Shown here: positions 1 to 10,837 of the stretch, piece by piece
Layout: every line of letters begins with the position of its first letter
Numbering within the stretch: the stretch's first letter is position 1
DNA from: Triglochin maritima
Lineage: Eukaryota > Streptophyta > Magnoliopsida > Alismatales > Juncaginaceae
Direction: 5' to 3'
Assembly (NCBI GenBank): GCA_963682175.1
Contig: OY821784.1
Span: forward strand, 29,493,621 to 29,557,620
DNA: 64,000 nucleotides
Program-made: the position numbers and the translations under genes
Notes under the pieces: generated by a model
What the model saw: the letters and a program-made list of their open reading frames with translations, nothing else
Database searches by the model: none
Told to the model about the DNA's origin: nothing

Positions 1-722
1 ACGTACGGTCGACTAAATCCCGTTTGGTCGACCGAAATACATCCAACAGAGTCAGATGGAAATTTACTTGACTCCCAGAATCGGTTGACCAAATGCCATT
101 CGGTCCACCATTATCCATCAAACCGAGTCTTCTTGGTAGTTACTCGAATATGAAGAACGGATATCCGAACATCATTTGGTCGTCCAGATTCGGTCATCTG
201 TTTGGCCAATGGTTGACCAAATCCGGTCATCTGCTAGAGGTTTATCGATATGTGAGTTTTCAGAAAGGGTACTTTGGGCATTCTTAAGTCAATTTGGATT
301 GCCCTAACCCTCTCCTATAAATATATAATTTTTAAAGAATCCCAATGTTATTGAAATCTTGAGAGAAAAGAAAACCACAAAAGTTGAAAGGTAGGTTTAG
401 CCACAAAAAGTTTGGGTTTTGGATTTCGGGAAAATATTGTTGCTGGAGAATCATCCGACCCCCAATCCGATCCAAGCAAGTCATCTCTGGTTCATTCTCT
501 TTATACTTCAACCATTCTCATAGTGGAGCTCCTCTGTCTCTGTAGTCGTGGTTTTCCCCAATTGAGTTTCTACTTAAACACGGTGTTGTGTTTATTTGTG
601 TTTGCTTGATTGTTTGTGAGATTGCCATATGCATTCTAGTTCTTCGATAGATTGTTTACTTTGAGTTATATTGGTTTTATTCGTCATTCCACATATGAAC
701 CATGGCACTAAAGATCCTAACA
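1..722 (+). repeat. LTR (3' portion), chromovirus-like retrotransposon, cut by window edge
   Basis: This segment is homologous over several hundred bases to 11261-11935. Both share a TATA box, the block around TTGAGAGAAAAG, the purine/pyrimidine pattern downstream of it, and the same end CTAACA. A degraded primer site follows at 726-739, resembling TGGTATCAGAGC (initiator-Met tRNA). The first 250 bases contain several copies of GGTCGACC/GGTTGACC. The left end lies outside the window. No internal coding region follows, so this is a solo or truncated LTR. Confidence 0.7.
316..323 (+). promoter_or_regulatory. LTR TATA box (TATAAATA)
   Basis: TATAAATA sits about 400 bases before the LTR end. The counterpart in the second copy is AATAAATATC near 11528. 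Transcription would start about 30 bases downstream. The assignment rests on motif and position only. Confidence 0.5.
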
Positions 723-739
723 ACAGTAATATCAGAACC

Positions 740-2040
740 AAGTAAGTGACTACGATAAACATATGCAACCATATCTTTGATAATAGTTCCCTATATGAGG
801 TCAATTATTTAATATGTACAAAGTATAGGGACATCGGAGGGAAATTCAGGCCACATTTTCTGAAGTCTCCACGAACGTAAGGATTTCAGGTAGGTGGACT
901 TTTAACAAAAGGAATATAAATACGAAAAAACAAATAGCAGGAAAAGTTGTGTGCGTAGGGGTGGGGGAGATGTGGTCGAAGAGAGAGGTGGAAGAACGGC
1001 AGAAAAGGAGGCCATAAATTTCAGTAACATATAATAATGTCAAACGATAATGTCATCCGTAGCAAACAAACATATAACTGTAAATTCACAGTTTTTCTTA
1101 TATACTTGGATTTATAAGGAAGAACTATTTATTCTTGAATATTGTTAAAAAGTTATGCCATCAAGAACCGTGTAAAGTGATACAGGATCACAGTTCAGAG
1201 GTTTAAATTTTATTTTACCCAAAAGAATTATAGATGAATCTGTAATTTTATAAATTCTTTATAAGAAGGTTCATATTGATGCAATTAGGGAAACAAACCA
1301 ATTTATTTTCTCTTAATGGAGAACGCGCTGTTTCAAGAACCTTATTGAAAGAGGCAATTAACTTTTCAAACTTCAATAAAATCTTATTAAATAAATCAAG
1401 AAAAATAGACAAACTTAAACTTTAATTGTAGAGGGGAACCGTTACATGAATAATGTTTGCAAGGGAAAATCTCCTTAAAACCATATCAAAATCCAACTTT
1501 AACTCCCCAAATAAACCAAAAAACTAAAAACCATTCCTTGATATTTGCATCCAAAAAGGAGCTTTCAAATAGGTGGTGCAAAACCGGCAATAAGATACCA
1601 TCTTTAACATTTAAAAAAACTATCTAGGGATGATAATACGGATTACCGTGATGTGTTTGTGTCAATTCCACTTACAACTTGATCTAATTTGTACAAACCC
1701 AACCCGTTTATTTTATGGCTTGAAAAGATAAACCTAAACCTGATCCATCTAAAATCGTGTCAACCTGACCTAACCCATCTAACCTGTTTATTAAATGGGA
1801 CGTCTCCGTGTACGAGTTGTACTTACCCATATAACCATTTTATTAAATGGTACGTCTTCGAGTATGTGTTGTACTTACCCATATGACGAAAAAACAACAA
1901 CAATTACAATTTCATTTTGAAATTTTAACTTTTTATGCTCAAAACGACCCAAAATTGAAAAAACTCCCCCACATTGACATCAAATATATGTTTATGTTTC
2001 TATTTCTCCCCAAAATACTCCTGCATAAATCGTGTGACCA
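740..2040. other. AT-rich spacer without recognisable gene
   Basis: I see no coding similarity on either strand. ORFs here are short and lack domains. The only structure is a 51-bp tandem duplication at 1787-1888, listed separately. The stretch from about 1629 to 1880, with its repeated AACCTGACC/AACCCATC words, could be a hAT or MITE remnant, but no terminal repeats or TSD can be placed. Confidence 0.5.
1787..1888. repeat. 51-bp tandem duplication, two copies
   Basis: Two adjacent copies begin at 1787 and 1838. Each starts TTTATTAAATGG and ends near TACTTACCCATATRAC, with about five differences between them. The copies are old enough to have diverged. No function can be assigned. Confidence 0.7.
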
Positions 2041-2669
2041 TTCCATTCCAATCATTCCCTTTCTCCCTCTTTTTCTCTCTTTCTTTCTCTCTTTCATACG
2101 TAGTGAGCTTAGATCTCTCAGACTAGATCAAGCCCATAGTTGGGATCCTCACCGGAATGCACAAGTTATTTTGGTGTTCTTGGAGGAGAAATCAGTCAAC
2201 AAAGAGAACGAGTAAGTGAAATTGTAAAAAACTTGATGTGGGTGTTACTTTGTTGCTTTCTCTTTCACTTTTCGAATAGATCTGTTAATGTCTTGATGTG
2301 TTTTGTTCAAGTTTTGTTTGAATCTACGTTTTGTGGGGGTAGTTGTACTCGATGGAGCACGATAGAGCTTGACGAATGACTATTTCTGATGGTTGAAGAT
2401 AATGACAGACAATACTCGAGGATACGCGATAGATAGGCTCGATGGGTATGCTCGATATTTAAAATTCTTTTAGAGTTCGATCAAGTTCAAGTGGAATCAA
2501 TGGTACACGATAGTGCTGCGCAATGTTTATGCTCGGTAGTTATACCTGTTTGGAATTCGATTGAACTCGATTTTCTCGATTGTTGTACTTCATATGAGTT
2601 CGGTAGAGCTCGATTGGTTATGGATATTTATCTGAATTCCACTTTATGACTTATTTTTGGTCATATCAG
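2041..2669 (+). promoter_or_regulatory. MULE 5' leader exon and first intron
   Basis: A CT-rich tract (2058-2095) precedes a leader exon that ends at 2211 in a consensus donor (GTAAGT at 2212). The next good acceptor is ATATCAG ending at 2669, directly before the frame that encodes the transposase N-terminus. The inferred 458-base intron holds the first cluster of GCTCGAT motifs (2349-2616). An ATG at 2156 opens only a short peptide. The exon-intron call is inference from splice consensus and frame. Confidence 0.45.
2349..2616 (+). repeat. GCTCGAT-motif cluster 1 (in intron)
   Basis: About ten degenerate copies of a core GCTCGAT or GAGCTCGAT, many followed by RGAG or TGG, lie at 2349-2374, 2414-2456, 2475, 2506, 2531, 2555-2580 and 2595-2616. 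Their orientation matches the transposase gene. The same word recurs in clusters at 5190, 6655 and 8119 but is absent from the transposase and protease exons. Confidence 0.7.
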
Positions 2670-5149
2670 GTTTGACTGTTAACATATTGGCTTCGTACAA
2701 TGGTGTTTGGGAAATGGATGGTAGAGATTGGTTTTTCAAGGATGACAAGAGTAAAATGATCACGATAGAAAAGGATGTAACATACCTGCAACTGCTTGAA
2801 ATTTTGCATAAGGTGTTTGTTGTTGATAAGTTGAAGTATGAGCTCACACTTGAGTCCCCTTAGAAAACAAATAGGCAATCATATAAACTTGTTGAAATCA
2901 TAGACGATTCTGAGGTTTGTTTCTTCGTCTCTGAAATATTATAGTACATGATCCCTTTATGTGTGTCTCTGGTTAAGAAGAATGCACCTGTAGAACCATC
3001 ACCCAATTCAAACTTTAATAAAAAAGTTTGGAATCAGGTTGAGAATTTTGTTCCCCAAATAGATCTCATGGCTACCAGAGGTGAGATAGTTGTTCTTGAA
3101 GTTGTTGTCCCCCACCCATTGAATGAGTACAAGACCTATGTGAACAACGATCTTGTTGTAAACTTAAGCGACAATGACGGATATTGGAAAGAAGATTCCG
3201 AAGGAGATGATAGTGAAGATTTGCCACTCTCACACTCATAGTGCCCAAAGGAAAGACACTTACAGCCCAGAAGTGCTAGAAACAATACACCAGGTACAAG
3301 CATTAATCGATCAAGTAGAACGGGAAATAACACAAGACGAAGTTCTCAGTTCATTCCATATGGAGTGCTCCAATGTTAACAAAAGAAGATATCTTGGATT
3401 CTAGCCAGACTCATACGTCCTTTGCCGGCGAATCATCTGGAGAATTCCACATTGGTAAGACTTTCGAAAACATTGTGGAATTGAAAACCAAAGATGCTCT
3501 CTTTGCAATGAAGAATAATTTTGAGTTTCTAGTGAAGAAGTCTGCTATAGGGGCATGGTATATCACTTGCACGGATCATAATTGTGGTTGGAGATTGAGG
3601 GGCAAAAAATATGTGTGTTCACCCATGTTTGAACTTACAGTCTTCTATAATGTACATAATTGCACATTGGAAGTCAGATAGAATGACCACCAACAAACAA
3701 CACTTTGGGTAGTTGGCCACCTAATCAAGAACAAATATGTCAATGATGGTACTAGCTACTTGGCAAAAGACTTAAGAGATGATATGAAGGAACAATACCA
3801 CATGACTTACAAAAAGGCATGGAGATGCAGAGAGAAGGCACTTACGTATGTGTGGAGGACACCTGAGGAATCTTATTCAAAGTTACATGCATACCTGTAC
3901 ATGTTGGAGCAAAAGAATCCATGCACAATCACTGATTTTCTCACAGAAGATGGCCATTTCCTATATTGCTTCTTCTCTCTTGGAGCTTCAAGAAGAGGAT
4001 TTAGATGGTGTCGTCCTGTGAGATGTGTTGATGACACATTCTTGAAGATCAGATATGGCGGGCACATGTTATGTGTCATCGCATTGGATGCAAACAACCA
4101 CTTGTATCCTATTTTGTTTGCACTAGTGGACAGTGAGAATCACAACTCTTGGACCTATTTCATGAATATATTGAAGGAAGCCATAGGGGACGTCGAGAAC
4201 CTAACTTTTATATCAGACATGCATGCTCGCATTATTCATGCCTTGGAGAGGGTATTTCCAGATGCCCAGCATGGTGCATGCTACCACTATATCTGTATGA
4301 TGTGGTTGCAAAGTTCAAGACGAACCACTGTCATGATAAGATGTGGTGTGCGACATACGCAATCTGAAAGTCAGATTTCGACAATCACTTTGACATGATA
4401 AAAGAAATTGATCCTCTCTACCAGAAAATCTTGAAGGCATCGGTTTTGATAAGTGGACTCATTCTTACTTTCCTGGGAATCGGTACAATTTAACGACGAA
4501 CATTTACGTTGAAAGCTTGAACAACAAAACCAAGGAGGCAAGAACATGTCCAGTCACGACTTTTGCGGAGTACATTCGGTTCACACTTCAAACATGGTTT
4601 TGTGAAAGCCGAGCTACTACTGAGGCGAGCACAATCAAATTGTCACCTCTCATGGAGCTTGATCTATTTGGCCTTGCTGACAAAGTAAGGTTCTTGACCA
4701 TCCACAACCTTAATAAGTTTGAATTTCATGTGTTACACGGGGATGGTGACGGTGAGGTTAATTGGATGACAAAATCTTGTTCTTGTGGCATGTTTCAAAT
4801 TATTGGAATACCATGTGTTCATGCAGTTGCTGCATCTCTTGATTGAGGGGTTAATAAGTACTCTCTGTGTTACCCATTTTACACCATTGAGTCGTGGAGG
4901 GAGACATATAAAGAAATAATTTACACCTGTGGTAATGAGGATGAATGGATTGCTCCTGATAACATAAAGAATATGCAAGTCAAAGTGCATGTTGAGAAAA
5001 ATCCAGTTGGTCGTCCGAAAAAGAAAAAAGTAGGAAGGATAAAGAGGAAATGTCTACCATCTCTAGGGGACGTTATGGTGAAATCGCTTAAGTGCAATAT
5101 TTACGGTGGAAGTGGACACAATAAGAGTGGATGTAAAGTTAGACTGTAA
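2670..5149 (+). pseudogene. Mutator-like (MULE) transposase, MURA type, decayed
   Basis: A cut-and-paste transposase that would bind element ends and catalyse DNA excision. Domains in order: an N-terminal PB1-like region (2670-3000, with the motif IPLCVSLVKKN); a MuDR DNA-binding domain with a C-x4-C...H-x-C finger (3450-3680, CTDHNCGW then VHNC); the MULE catalytic domain (3850-4300) with DDTFLK supplying the first Asp and FISD the second; a putative third acidic residue near 4400; a SWIM zinc finger (4770-4830, CSCG...IPCVHA); a basic AT-hook-like patch GRPKKKK; and a C-terminal degenerate zinc knuckle GGSGHNKSGC. Damage: stops at 2861, 2939, 3679 and 4844, a frameshift between 3241 and 3373, and another near 4300. 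The gene converges on the minus-strand protease gene of the same element. Confidence 0.93.
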
Positions 5150-5189
5150 AGCTATTGTTTTACATCATATTTTATCATTCTGCACAAGT

Positions 5190-5665
5190 ACTTGATAGGA
5201 GCTCGATATAGCTTGATAGTTGTTCTCCTATAATGTTAAGTTCATTAATGCTCGACAATGCTCAATAGGAGTACTTTAATGTTGTACTCGATTAGTGCTT
5301 GACAATGCTCGATGCTTTAGGACTAAACATGGAAGAAAATAAATTCACATCTGTTTTAATGCTGCACTCGATTGTGCTTGACTGGTGCTCAATGGAGCTC
5401 GATGGTTGTTTTCCTATAACGTTGTCTTCATTTAGATCGGTTTTAATGTGGCACTCGATAGTGGTCGATGGACGTCCGATATAGTTTGATGGTTATCCAC
5501 CTATGACGCCAAGTTCATTTTCCTCTGTTCTATTGGTGTACTCAATCGACAACGAAGGAAGCCGGACAATGCTTGACACTAAGACTTAAGATGGAAGAAA
5601 TTCATTTGAATCTGATTTAATGTTGCACTCAATAATACGCGATGAACGTACTATATAGCAGATGG
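5190..5665 (+). repeat. GCTCGAT-motif cluster 2, higher-order repeats downstream of transposase
   Basis: Roughly six imperfect units of 75-110 bases follow the transposase stop. Each contains GTACTCGAT or GCACTCGAT, a CTTGACAATGCTC-like word and TTTTCCTATAAYG, ending near TTTTAATG. The units run in the same direction as cluster 1. This is 3' non-coding DNA of the MULE. Confidence 0.7.
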
Positions 5666-5942
5666 TCATTTTCCTATCGAGGTTGAGTTTGTTTTCCTAT
5701 GATATCAAACAACATTCAAACATTAACCAAAAAATAGATTCAAACTATATCAAAAAACATTCAAACAGATGCAAGCAGATTCAACATTAACCAACAAACC
5801 TTAACAACATTATCCAAAAGTTTGTAACATTAACATTAACAACATTAACCAAAAGTTTGTAACATAAACATTAACAACATTCACCTTTAACAACAATAAC
5901 AAAAAAATGGAAATGTCAAAAACATGCACATTAAATTAAAAA
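5666..5942. other. A-rich intergenic stretch with 35-bp tandem repeat
   Basis: The stretch is dominated by ACATTAACAACATTAACC words. Two copies of a 35-base unit starting CCAAAAGTTTGTAACA lie at about 5814 and 5849. It lies between the convergent genes of the MULE and shows no coding signal. Confidence 0.6.
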
Positions 5943-6460
5943 ATGTGCTTGTTGCTTGGTCCACCCAGAGTGGTATTCAAATCCAAGAGGCAAATCAGGT
6001 ACTGGGAAGGCCGAGGGGTCAGGAATGGGTGTCTAGACGAGGCAGGTCATACCGTAATTGGGGTAGTTGTGTTCCAGGAATGGGGGTGTTGTTGTAGGTG
6101 TCTTCGGGGAGGAAATTACCCAATAATAATAAGGAAATATCATAACAACTCAACATATAACAACTTTTAAGTCAGAAATTAAGAAATTTCAAAAACATAC
6201 TGCTGTCTAGGAGGAGGTCTACCACAATGTCTTGGACGGTAGTGAAACAACGGTCTAGATCGCCCACGAGTCGGGTGAGTTTGCACAGGTTTTGGATGAT
6301 CTACTAGAGTGGTTCCTAGGGTGGGAGTAAGGTTGACACGGCATTAGAAACATAAACTACTCATTTGTGGTGGCATGGTACCCCACACCGCCATGAAACC
6401 TGCAACAACCCGATCATCATCCCGACGCATAAACGTTGGGCGAGTTAACCGCATAGGCAT
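5943..6460 (-). pseudogene. Unknown Pro/Arg-rich MULE-internal gene
   Basis: I do not recognise this gene. On the minus strand an open frame begins at ATG 6460 (MPMRLTRPTFMRRDDDR) and runs to a donor-like GTATG at 6200. One in-frame stop interrupts it. The segment just before the donor is Pro/Arg/His-rich (RPRHCGRPPPRQQ). A second Pro/His-rich stretch (RRHLQQHPHSWNTTTP) follows at about 6115-6000 in another frame and may be a downstream exon. A TATA box and a pyrimidine-rich leader lie 145 bases upstream. Placed between transposase and protease in the MULE, it occupies the position of an accessory MULE gene (the VANB/VANC or MURB type). No sequence similarity supports that, so it is only positional inference. 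Confidence 0.4.
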
Positions 6461-6603
6461 AGGAGCTCATCAAGACCCATGACCTCAGCGATGTCATCAT
6501 TACGCAGCATTCTCAGACTTTTACAATTAGAAATGGAGTAAGAAAGATGGCGATGGAGAGCGAGATGGAACGAAGTAACGGAAGAAAGAAATGGCATTGA
6601 ATA

Positions 6604-6611
6604 CTTATATA
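6604..6611 (-). promoter_or_regulatory. TATA box of the minus-strand unknown gene
   Basis: The minus strand reads TATATAAG here, followed by a CT-rich leader and an ATG at 6460. Spacing is normal for a plant Pol II promoter. The upstream side (6655-7190) is filled with the GCTCGAT motif. Confidence 0.45.
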
Positions 6612-6654
6612 TGAGTTGACGTGTGGAGGGAAGGAAATGGTTCAAAAAATGCTC

Positions 6655-7190
6655 TCACACACCATGTCGTGAACAATCACATTTTGTCAAAAGATCTAAA
6701 TTACCGAGCTTATATCCAGGTCATCGAGGCCAATAAAGTGGACTCTCTTACTTCATCATGTCAAGCTCAAAATAATCCTATCATGCTCATATCTGAGGTG
6801 ACGTTTGGAGGGAAGGAACCTATTCGAATTCCAAACTAAACCGTCAAAAATCACCCTCATAAACCGTCATGGACAATTGCATTTTTTCAAAAGATCTAAA
6901 CTATCGAGTGCATATAGAGCTCATCGAGCTCAACAAAGCGTATTATCTGACTTTATCATATTGAGCTCATATCGAACCTATCGAGATTTAAATTCTTAAT
7001 TGTTCCAGATTGACATGTAAGAAATTATCCAGTTTCTTGAAAAATGGAGGTAGTTTCAAAAACTCAAGGCGGTTTCAAAATCGAGGTCATATTGTGGTCC
7101 CCGAACCCAATAAAGTGGACTATCTTACTTCATCATATCGAGCAATTATCGAGCACATATCCAACCCATCGAGGTTACAGTTCTATGCAT
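6655..7190 (-). repeat. GCTCGAT-motif cluster 3, opposite orientation, in ~185-bp imperfect repeats
   Basis: Read on the minus strand, the same GCTCGAT/GAGCTCGAT words recur (complements of ATCGAGCTC and CATCGAG at 6738, 6904-6930, 6960-6985, 7135-7190). Two to three imperfect repeat units share a block with CAAAAGATCTAAA and AATAAAGTGGACT. Relative to clusters 1 and 2 the orientation is inverted, with the turning point around 5,900-6,600. Confidence 0.65.
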
Positions 7191-7389
7191 TCACTTTGAG
7201 CCTATAGAATACAACAATGGAGTGCATATCAAACTAATATTCATATTCTTCGGAAACATAGAAAAACAGTCCAACATTAACATGGAAGAAATATTTCCAG
7301 ATTTGAATTCTTAATTGTTCCATTTATATACTTGATTTACGAAATAAAATACAAAAACCCCACCAACGTCTGACTTGCTGATAGATCAG

Positions 7390-8835
7390 GTTGACAATCC
7401 ATTTATCCCTCAAAGTTTGTATGTTTTTGTCTATAATGGTGGTGAAGGGTTGATTCAGTTGACGATGCTCTATATACTTGATGGCGTATATTCCACAATC
7501 TCATATGCAAAATTAATAGCATTAACCATAAACATATGGGATAAAAGCATTAACCAACTCGAAGTAGTCATGAAATTTACCTTCTCTTGGTTTGTGGGAC
7601 ATCTTTTGGTTTCACATAGTGCCATTTGATCTCTGGTGGTTTGCGTCCTGTTAAGGACTTCAATTTCGGGTGATCCTTGAATGGAGAGGAAGACTTCATC
7701 AGAGATGGATGGAGGTGACACCATGACCTCATTAATGACTCCAGAGCTGGCTCAGAAATGATTGTCACATAATCATCGTAGATGGTAAATTTCCAATCGG
7801 AGATTGATGCCTTGATCGCAACCAAATGCAATTTCTTGTAGCACTGGCTCCAGTATACATACTCCTTTCCCTTCCAAGAAGGTAGAATCGCATCCTCAAT
7901 CTCAGTGACGAATTGGATACATTGTGAATCCTAAGTAAACTTCCCTGGACTATTCAGATACTGCTCATACTATGATGGATTCCATTGTGCGAACCACGTG
8001 CTCATCACCACAACATCTTTCCAGTATGGACCGAGGAAGGTAGTGAGATGCCTCCTAATCATAAGTTGAGCCGCATCAATATGCTACAAAAACATCAACA
8101 AGTTGAAAGTCTATAAATAACAAACAATTCTAACCTATCAAGGTTGTATCGAGCTCCTACCGAACACATCGAGCAAACTAAATACTCCAGCAAATAACAA
8201 ACAATTCTAACCTATCAAGCTCATATCGACCCTATCGAGTAAACTAAATACTCCAGTAAATAACAAACAATCCTAACCTATTGAACTCATATCGAGCTCC
8301 TATCGAGTTATGCCTATAAAATAATGAAATTGGCATACTTTAAATTACTTACATCATCAGTCAGCCATGATTTGATTTGTCTTCATCATCAAGAACTACT
8401 CTGGATCAAAGTTCCCCGTCTTCACATCAATGTTCTTCTCATTGGGGATCCTCCCAAATACCCACCATTCCAATGCCCTCAATTTTCTTTCTTCTGGCTT
8501 CTTCAAAGGGTCGAGAACTAAAGGCTCATCATCTGGGTTCGAAGGTCACAATTTCTTAGTTGGGTTGGCGTAGACATCCTGAAGATGTTTTGGGGATGCC
8601 TCTTCCTCGACGAGGTTGATGGATCTACTTCAAGTTCGTAATCCTGAGGTAGATCATTTTCATCATCAGATAACAGGTTAGCAGATGGTGGTCTCAAAGG
8701 TGCTTCTAACAAACACACAATCTTAGCCATCTGGTCCATCATGGACAACTGATTCTCAATGACGCTCTTCAGTTGACCTTGCATCGACAATTGCTTTGCT
8801 TGCATCGACGGTTGCGTTGCTTCAACCCTCTCCAA
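7390..8835 (-). pseudogene. Ulp1-like C48 cysteine protease of Kaonashi/VANDAL-type MULE, decayed
   Basis: The gene is related to SUMO proteases and was captured by plant MULEs. On the minus strand, exon a (8835-8353) has a Gln/Met-rich helix, an acidic stretch and a segment ending SWLTDD. An intron (8352-8084, GTAAGT...TTTGTAG) follows. Exon b starts HIDAAQLMIRRH, so the family signature WLTDxHIDAA is restored exactly across the intron. The catalytic region follows: His in KLHLVAI, Asp in KFTIYDD, Gln in DVPQT, then after a second intron or frameshift (7580-7500) Cys in DCGIYAIKYIE. The full His-Asp-Gln-Cys set is therefore still legible. Damage includes stops in exon a near 8564 and in exon b (WNPS-stop, GKFT-stop), and a frameshift just before SWLTDD. 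It is likely an accessory protein of the element and not needed for catalysis of transposition. Confidence 0.85.
8119..8310 (-). repeat. GCTCGAT-motif cluster 4, three tandem units inside protease intron
   Basis: Three units begin AACAAACAATYCTAACC at 8119, 8196 and 8262. Each carries one to three copies of the complement of GAGCTCGAT. All lie within the intron 8352-8084, so the motif again avoids exons. Confidence 0.75.
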
Positions 8836-8875
8836 CTTTCTACCAAGAGATGGTAATCATAAGGTGGGGCTGAAG

Positions 8876-9638
8876 CAGGGGTAGGGGTGTAAGTGGGGTG
8901 AGTTTTTGCCCCACTGCTACCAACCCTGAAATAGTTAAGCGGGTAAGCAGGGCAGGGCAAAAATGTCCTACCTAAGGGTGGAATAGGCGGGTTGGGTTAT
9001 GCGGGGCATTTTCAATTTAATGATGTAGTATAGTTACTTTTTAATGAAATTTTCTTACACAAACATTTAATGATCAAATTTTTTATTTAAATAATAACAT
9101 GGAACATGGACCATATGAAATATGATCGACAACAAGAATGAACATATTAGACATTTTTGTTTGTTAAAAATAAAGTATTTTTGGTGTTTTACATACAAAT
9201 ATTGTTCCATCTTACAGAATACTAACCAAAAGCACAAAGTCGACCCAAATTAACTTAACTACACAAAATGACAAGACTCAAAACTAATAAAAAACTCCAA
9301 AAACAAGTATTGGAATGTAGAATTGTGTCACTATAATACAACACCTTATACATGAATTATGAATATCTCCAACTATGCGGGTTACGCAAGGCGGGTAGCG
9401 AGAAAACCGCAGCGCGCCGCACATATTAGGTGGGTTATGCGGGTGGTGGGTTGGCGGATTTTTTTTTGTTCGCTACCCACATTAGGTAGACACGAGTTAC
9501 ATGTACTAAATCTAAACTAAACACGTTCAATATTAGGTTAGTCGAGTCAACCCGATTATAATCAAAATCCATTTATGTCAAACCGAAACCTAGATTTTTC
9601 ATCTCGAGTTATCATATCACAACCCAAATTGGTACCTG
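8876..9638. mobile_element. Possible non-autonomous hAT-like remnant
   Basis: The segment opens CAGGGGTAGGGGTGTAAG, resembling hAT inverted-repeat ends. It contains GCGGGTT-rich blocks near both sides (8885-9000 and 9375-9480) and ends near ACCCAAATTGGTACCTG. No matching 8-bp target duplication is present, and the inverted repeat is weak, so the boundaries and class are tentative. Confidence 0.3.
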
Positions 9639-9718
9639 TAAAGACAACCATAGCAACTATTATTAAAAGCGAAGATAAAGTAGAACTTGTTATGTCACGA
9701 CAAAAGATTCACAACCAA

Positions 9719-10837
9719 CACTAGTGCAGAATGCTCAATAGACGTCACCGAATAGACATCGGATATAAAAACATCCGACGTCTATAGGTATAGACGTCGG
9801 ATGTTTGGACATTCAACGTCTATAGGTTTGTATAAATGTCGTTTTTTAGTATAACCGACGTCTATACCTCCTGAAAGAAGAAAATATTTTTTTGTTTATT
9901 TCGTATAAGAATTTATGTGGATTTATTTTGTATCAGAAATAACGTAATTTTTTGGGATTTATTTCGTGTAAGAATTAACTCATTTTTGGGATTTATTTTG
10001 TATAAGAAAAAACACAATTTTTTGGGATTTATTTCGTGTAAGAATTTATGTGGATTATTTTGTATAAGAATGATGTGGCTTTAAAAATAGATACATCATT
10101 GTAACTATCACATGTGTGTTGTACACATGTGTGTGTATGGTGACATGTTTAGTCCCACATTGGAGAAAGTTTTTTATTGGTGGAGTTGAAGTACTCCACC
10201 ACTCCTTTACTTCTAAATGGTAGTTTGGTACCACACTACAAAATGCAAGTGAGATACATATATAAATTTAATGGTCAAAAGATTGGCACTTGAGGCACTT
10301 CTATAGGGCGTATTTTTTATTAATTATTGTTATTTCAATGTATAGACGTCGGATGTATAGCATGGCCGACGTCTATAGGTAATGTTGTATGAATAGACGT
10401 CGGTCAATCTATATATCCGACGTCTATTTGGTGTAATAGTTTAGTCCCACATCGGAGAACTTATTTTTGTTGGTGTGGTTGATGTACTCCACCACTCCTT
10501 TACCGCTGAACGCGAACGACTTGGGGCACCTGGGCATGTTGGACTTGATATTCGTGGTTATTTGTCAAAAGATTGGCACTTGGGCAACTTGGGCTTGATT
10601 AATGTGAGTGCAGAATGCCTGATATACGTTGCAATTATTTTTGGTTAATTATCATATAATAGACGTCGTTCGTATATAGCCGACGTCGAAACACTGTATA
10701 GACGTCGGTTGTATATAGCCGACGTCTATACAACAAGGAATAGGCGACGGAGAAATATACGTTGGGTACTTGGACCGTCGAAATCCGACGTCTATACCCC
10801 TGTATATCCGACGTATATGGGCTTTTTTGCACTAGCG
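9719..10837. mobile_element. Non-autonomous CACTA (En/Spm) transposon
   Basis: The left end is CACTAGTGCAGAA. The right end, read inward on the complement, is CGCTAGTGCAAAA, a one-base variant. The element is flanked by the 3-bp duplication CAA (9716-9718 and 10838-10840), as expected for CACTA elements. Subterminal regions carry about a dozen copies of TAGACGTCGG and its complement, the kind of array bound by the CACTA accessory protein. There is no coding capacity. The middle holds a partial duplication: 10147-10310 and 10439-10590 both contain AGTCCCACATYGGAGAA, ACTCCACCACTCCTTTAC and AAAGATTGGCACTTG. An internal TIR-like word GAGTGCAGAATGCC at 10607 suggests a nested or composite origin. 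Confidence 0.85.

Noticed and set aside
2041..8876. Terminal inverted repeats and a 9-bp duplication for the MULE
   Set aside because: I compared the regions around 2.0-2.2 kb and 8.8-8.9 kb and found no convincing inverted repeat. Many VANDAL-type MULEs lack long TIRs, so boundaries are left open.
8868..9646. 8-bp target duplication for the hAT-like segment
   Set aside because: GGCTGAAG on the left and TAAAGACA on the right do not match.
9719..10837. Repeated TAGACGTCGG words considered as a CRISPR array
   Set aside because: Copies occur in both orientations with irregular spacing and lie between CACTA termini. They are subterminal transposon repeats in a plant genome.
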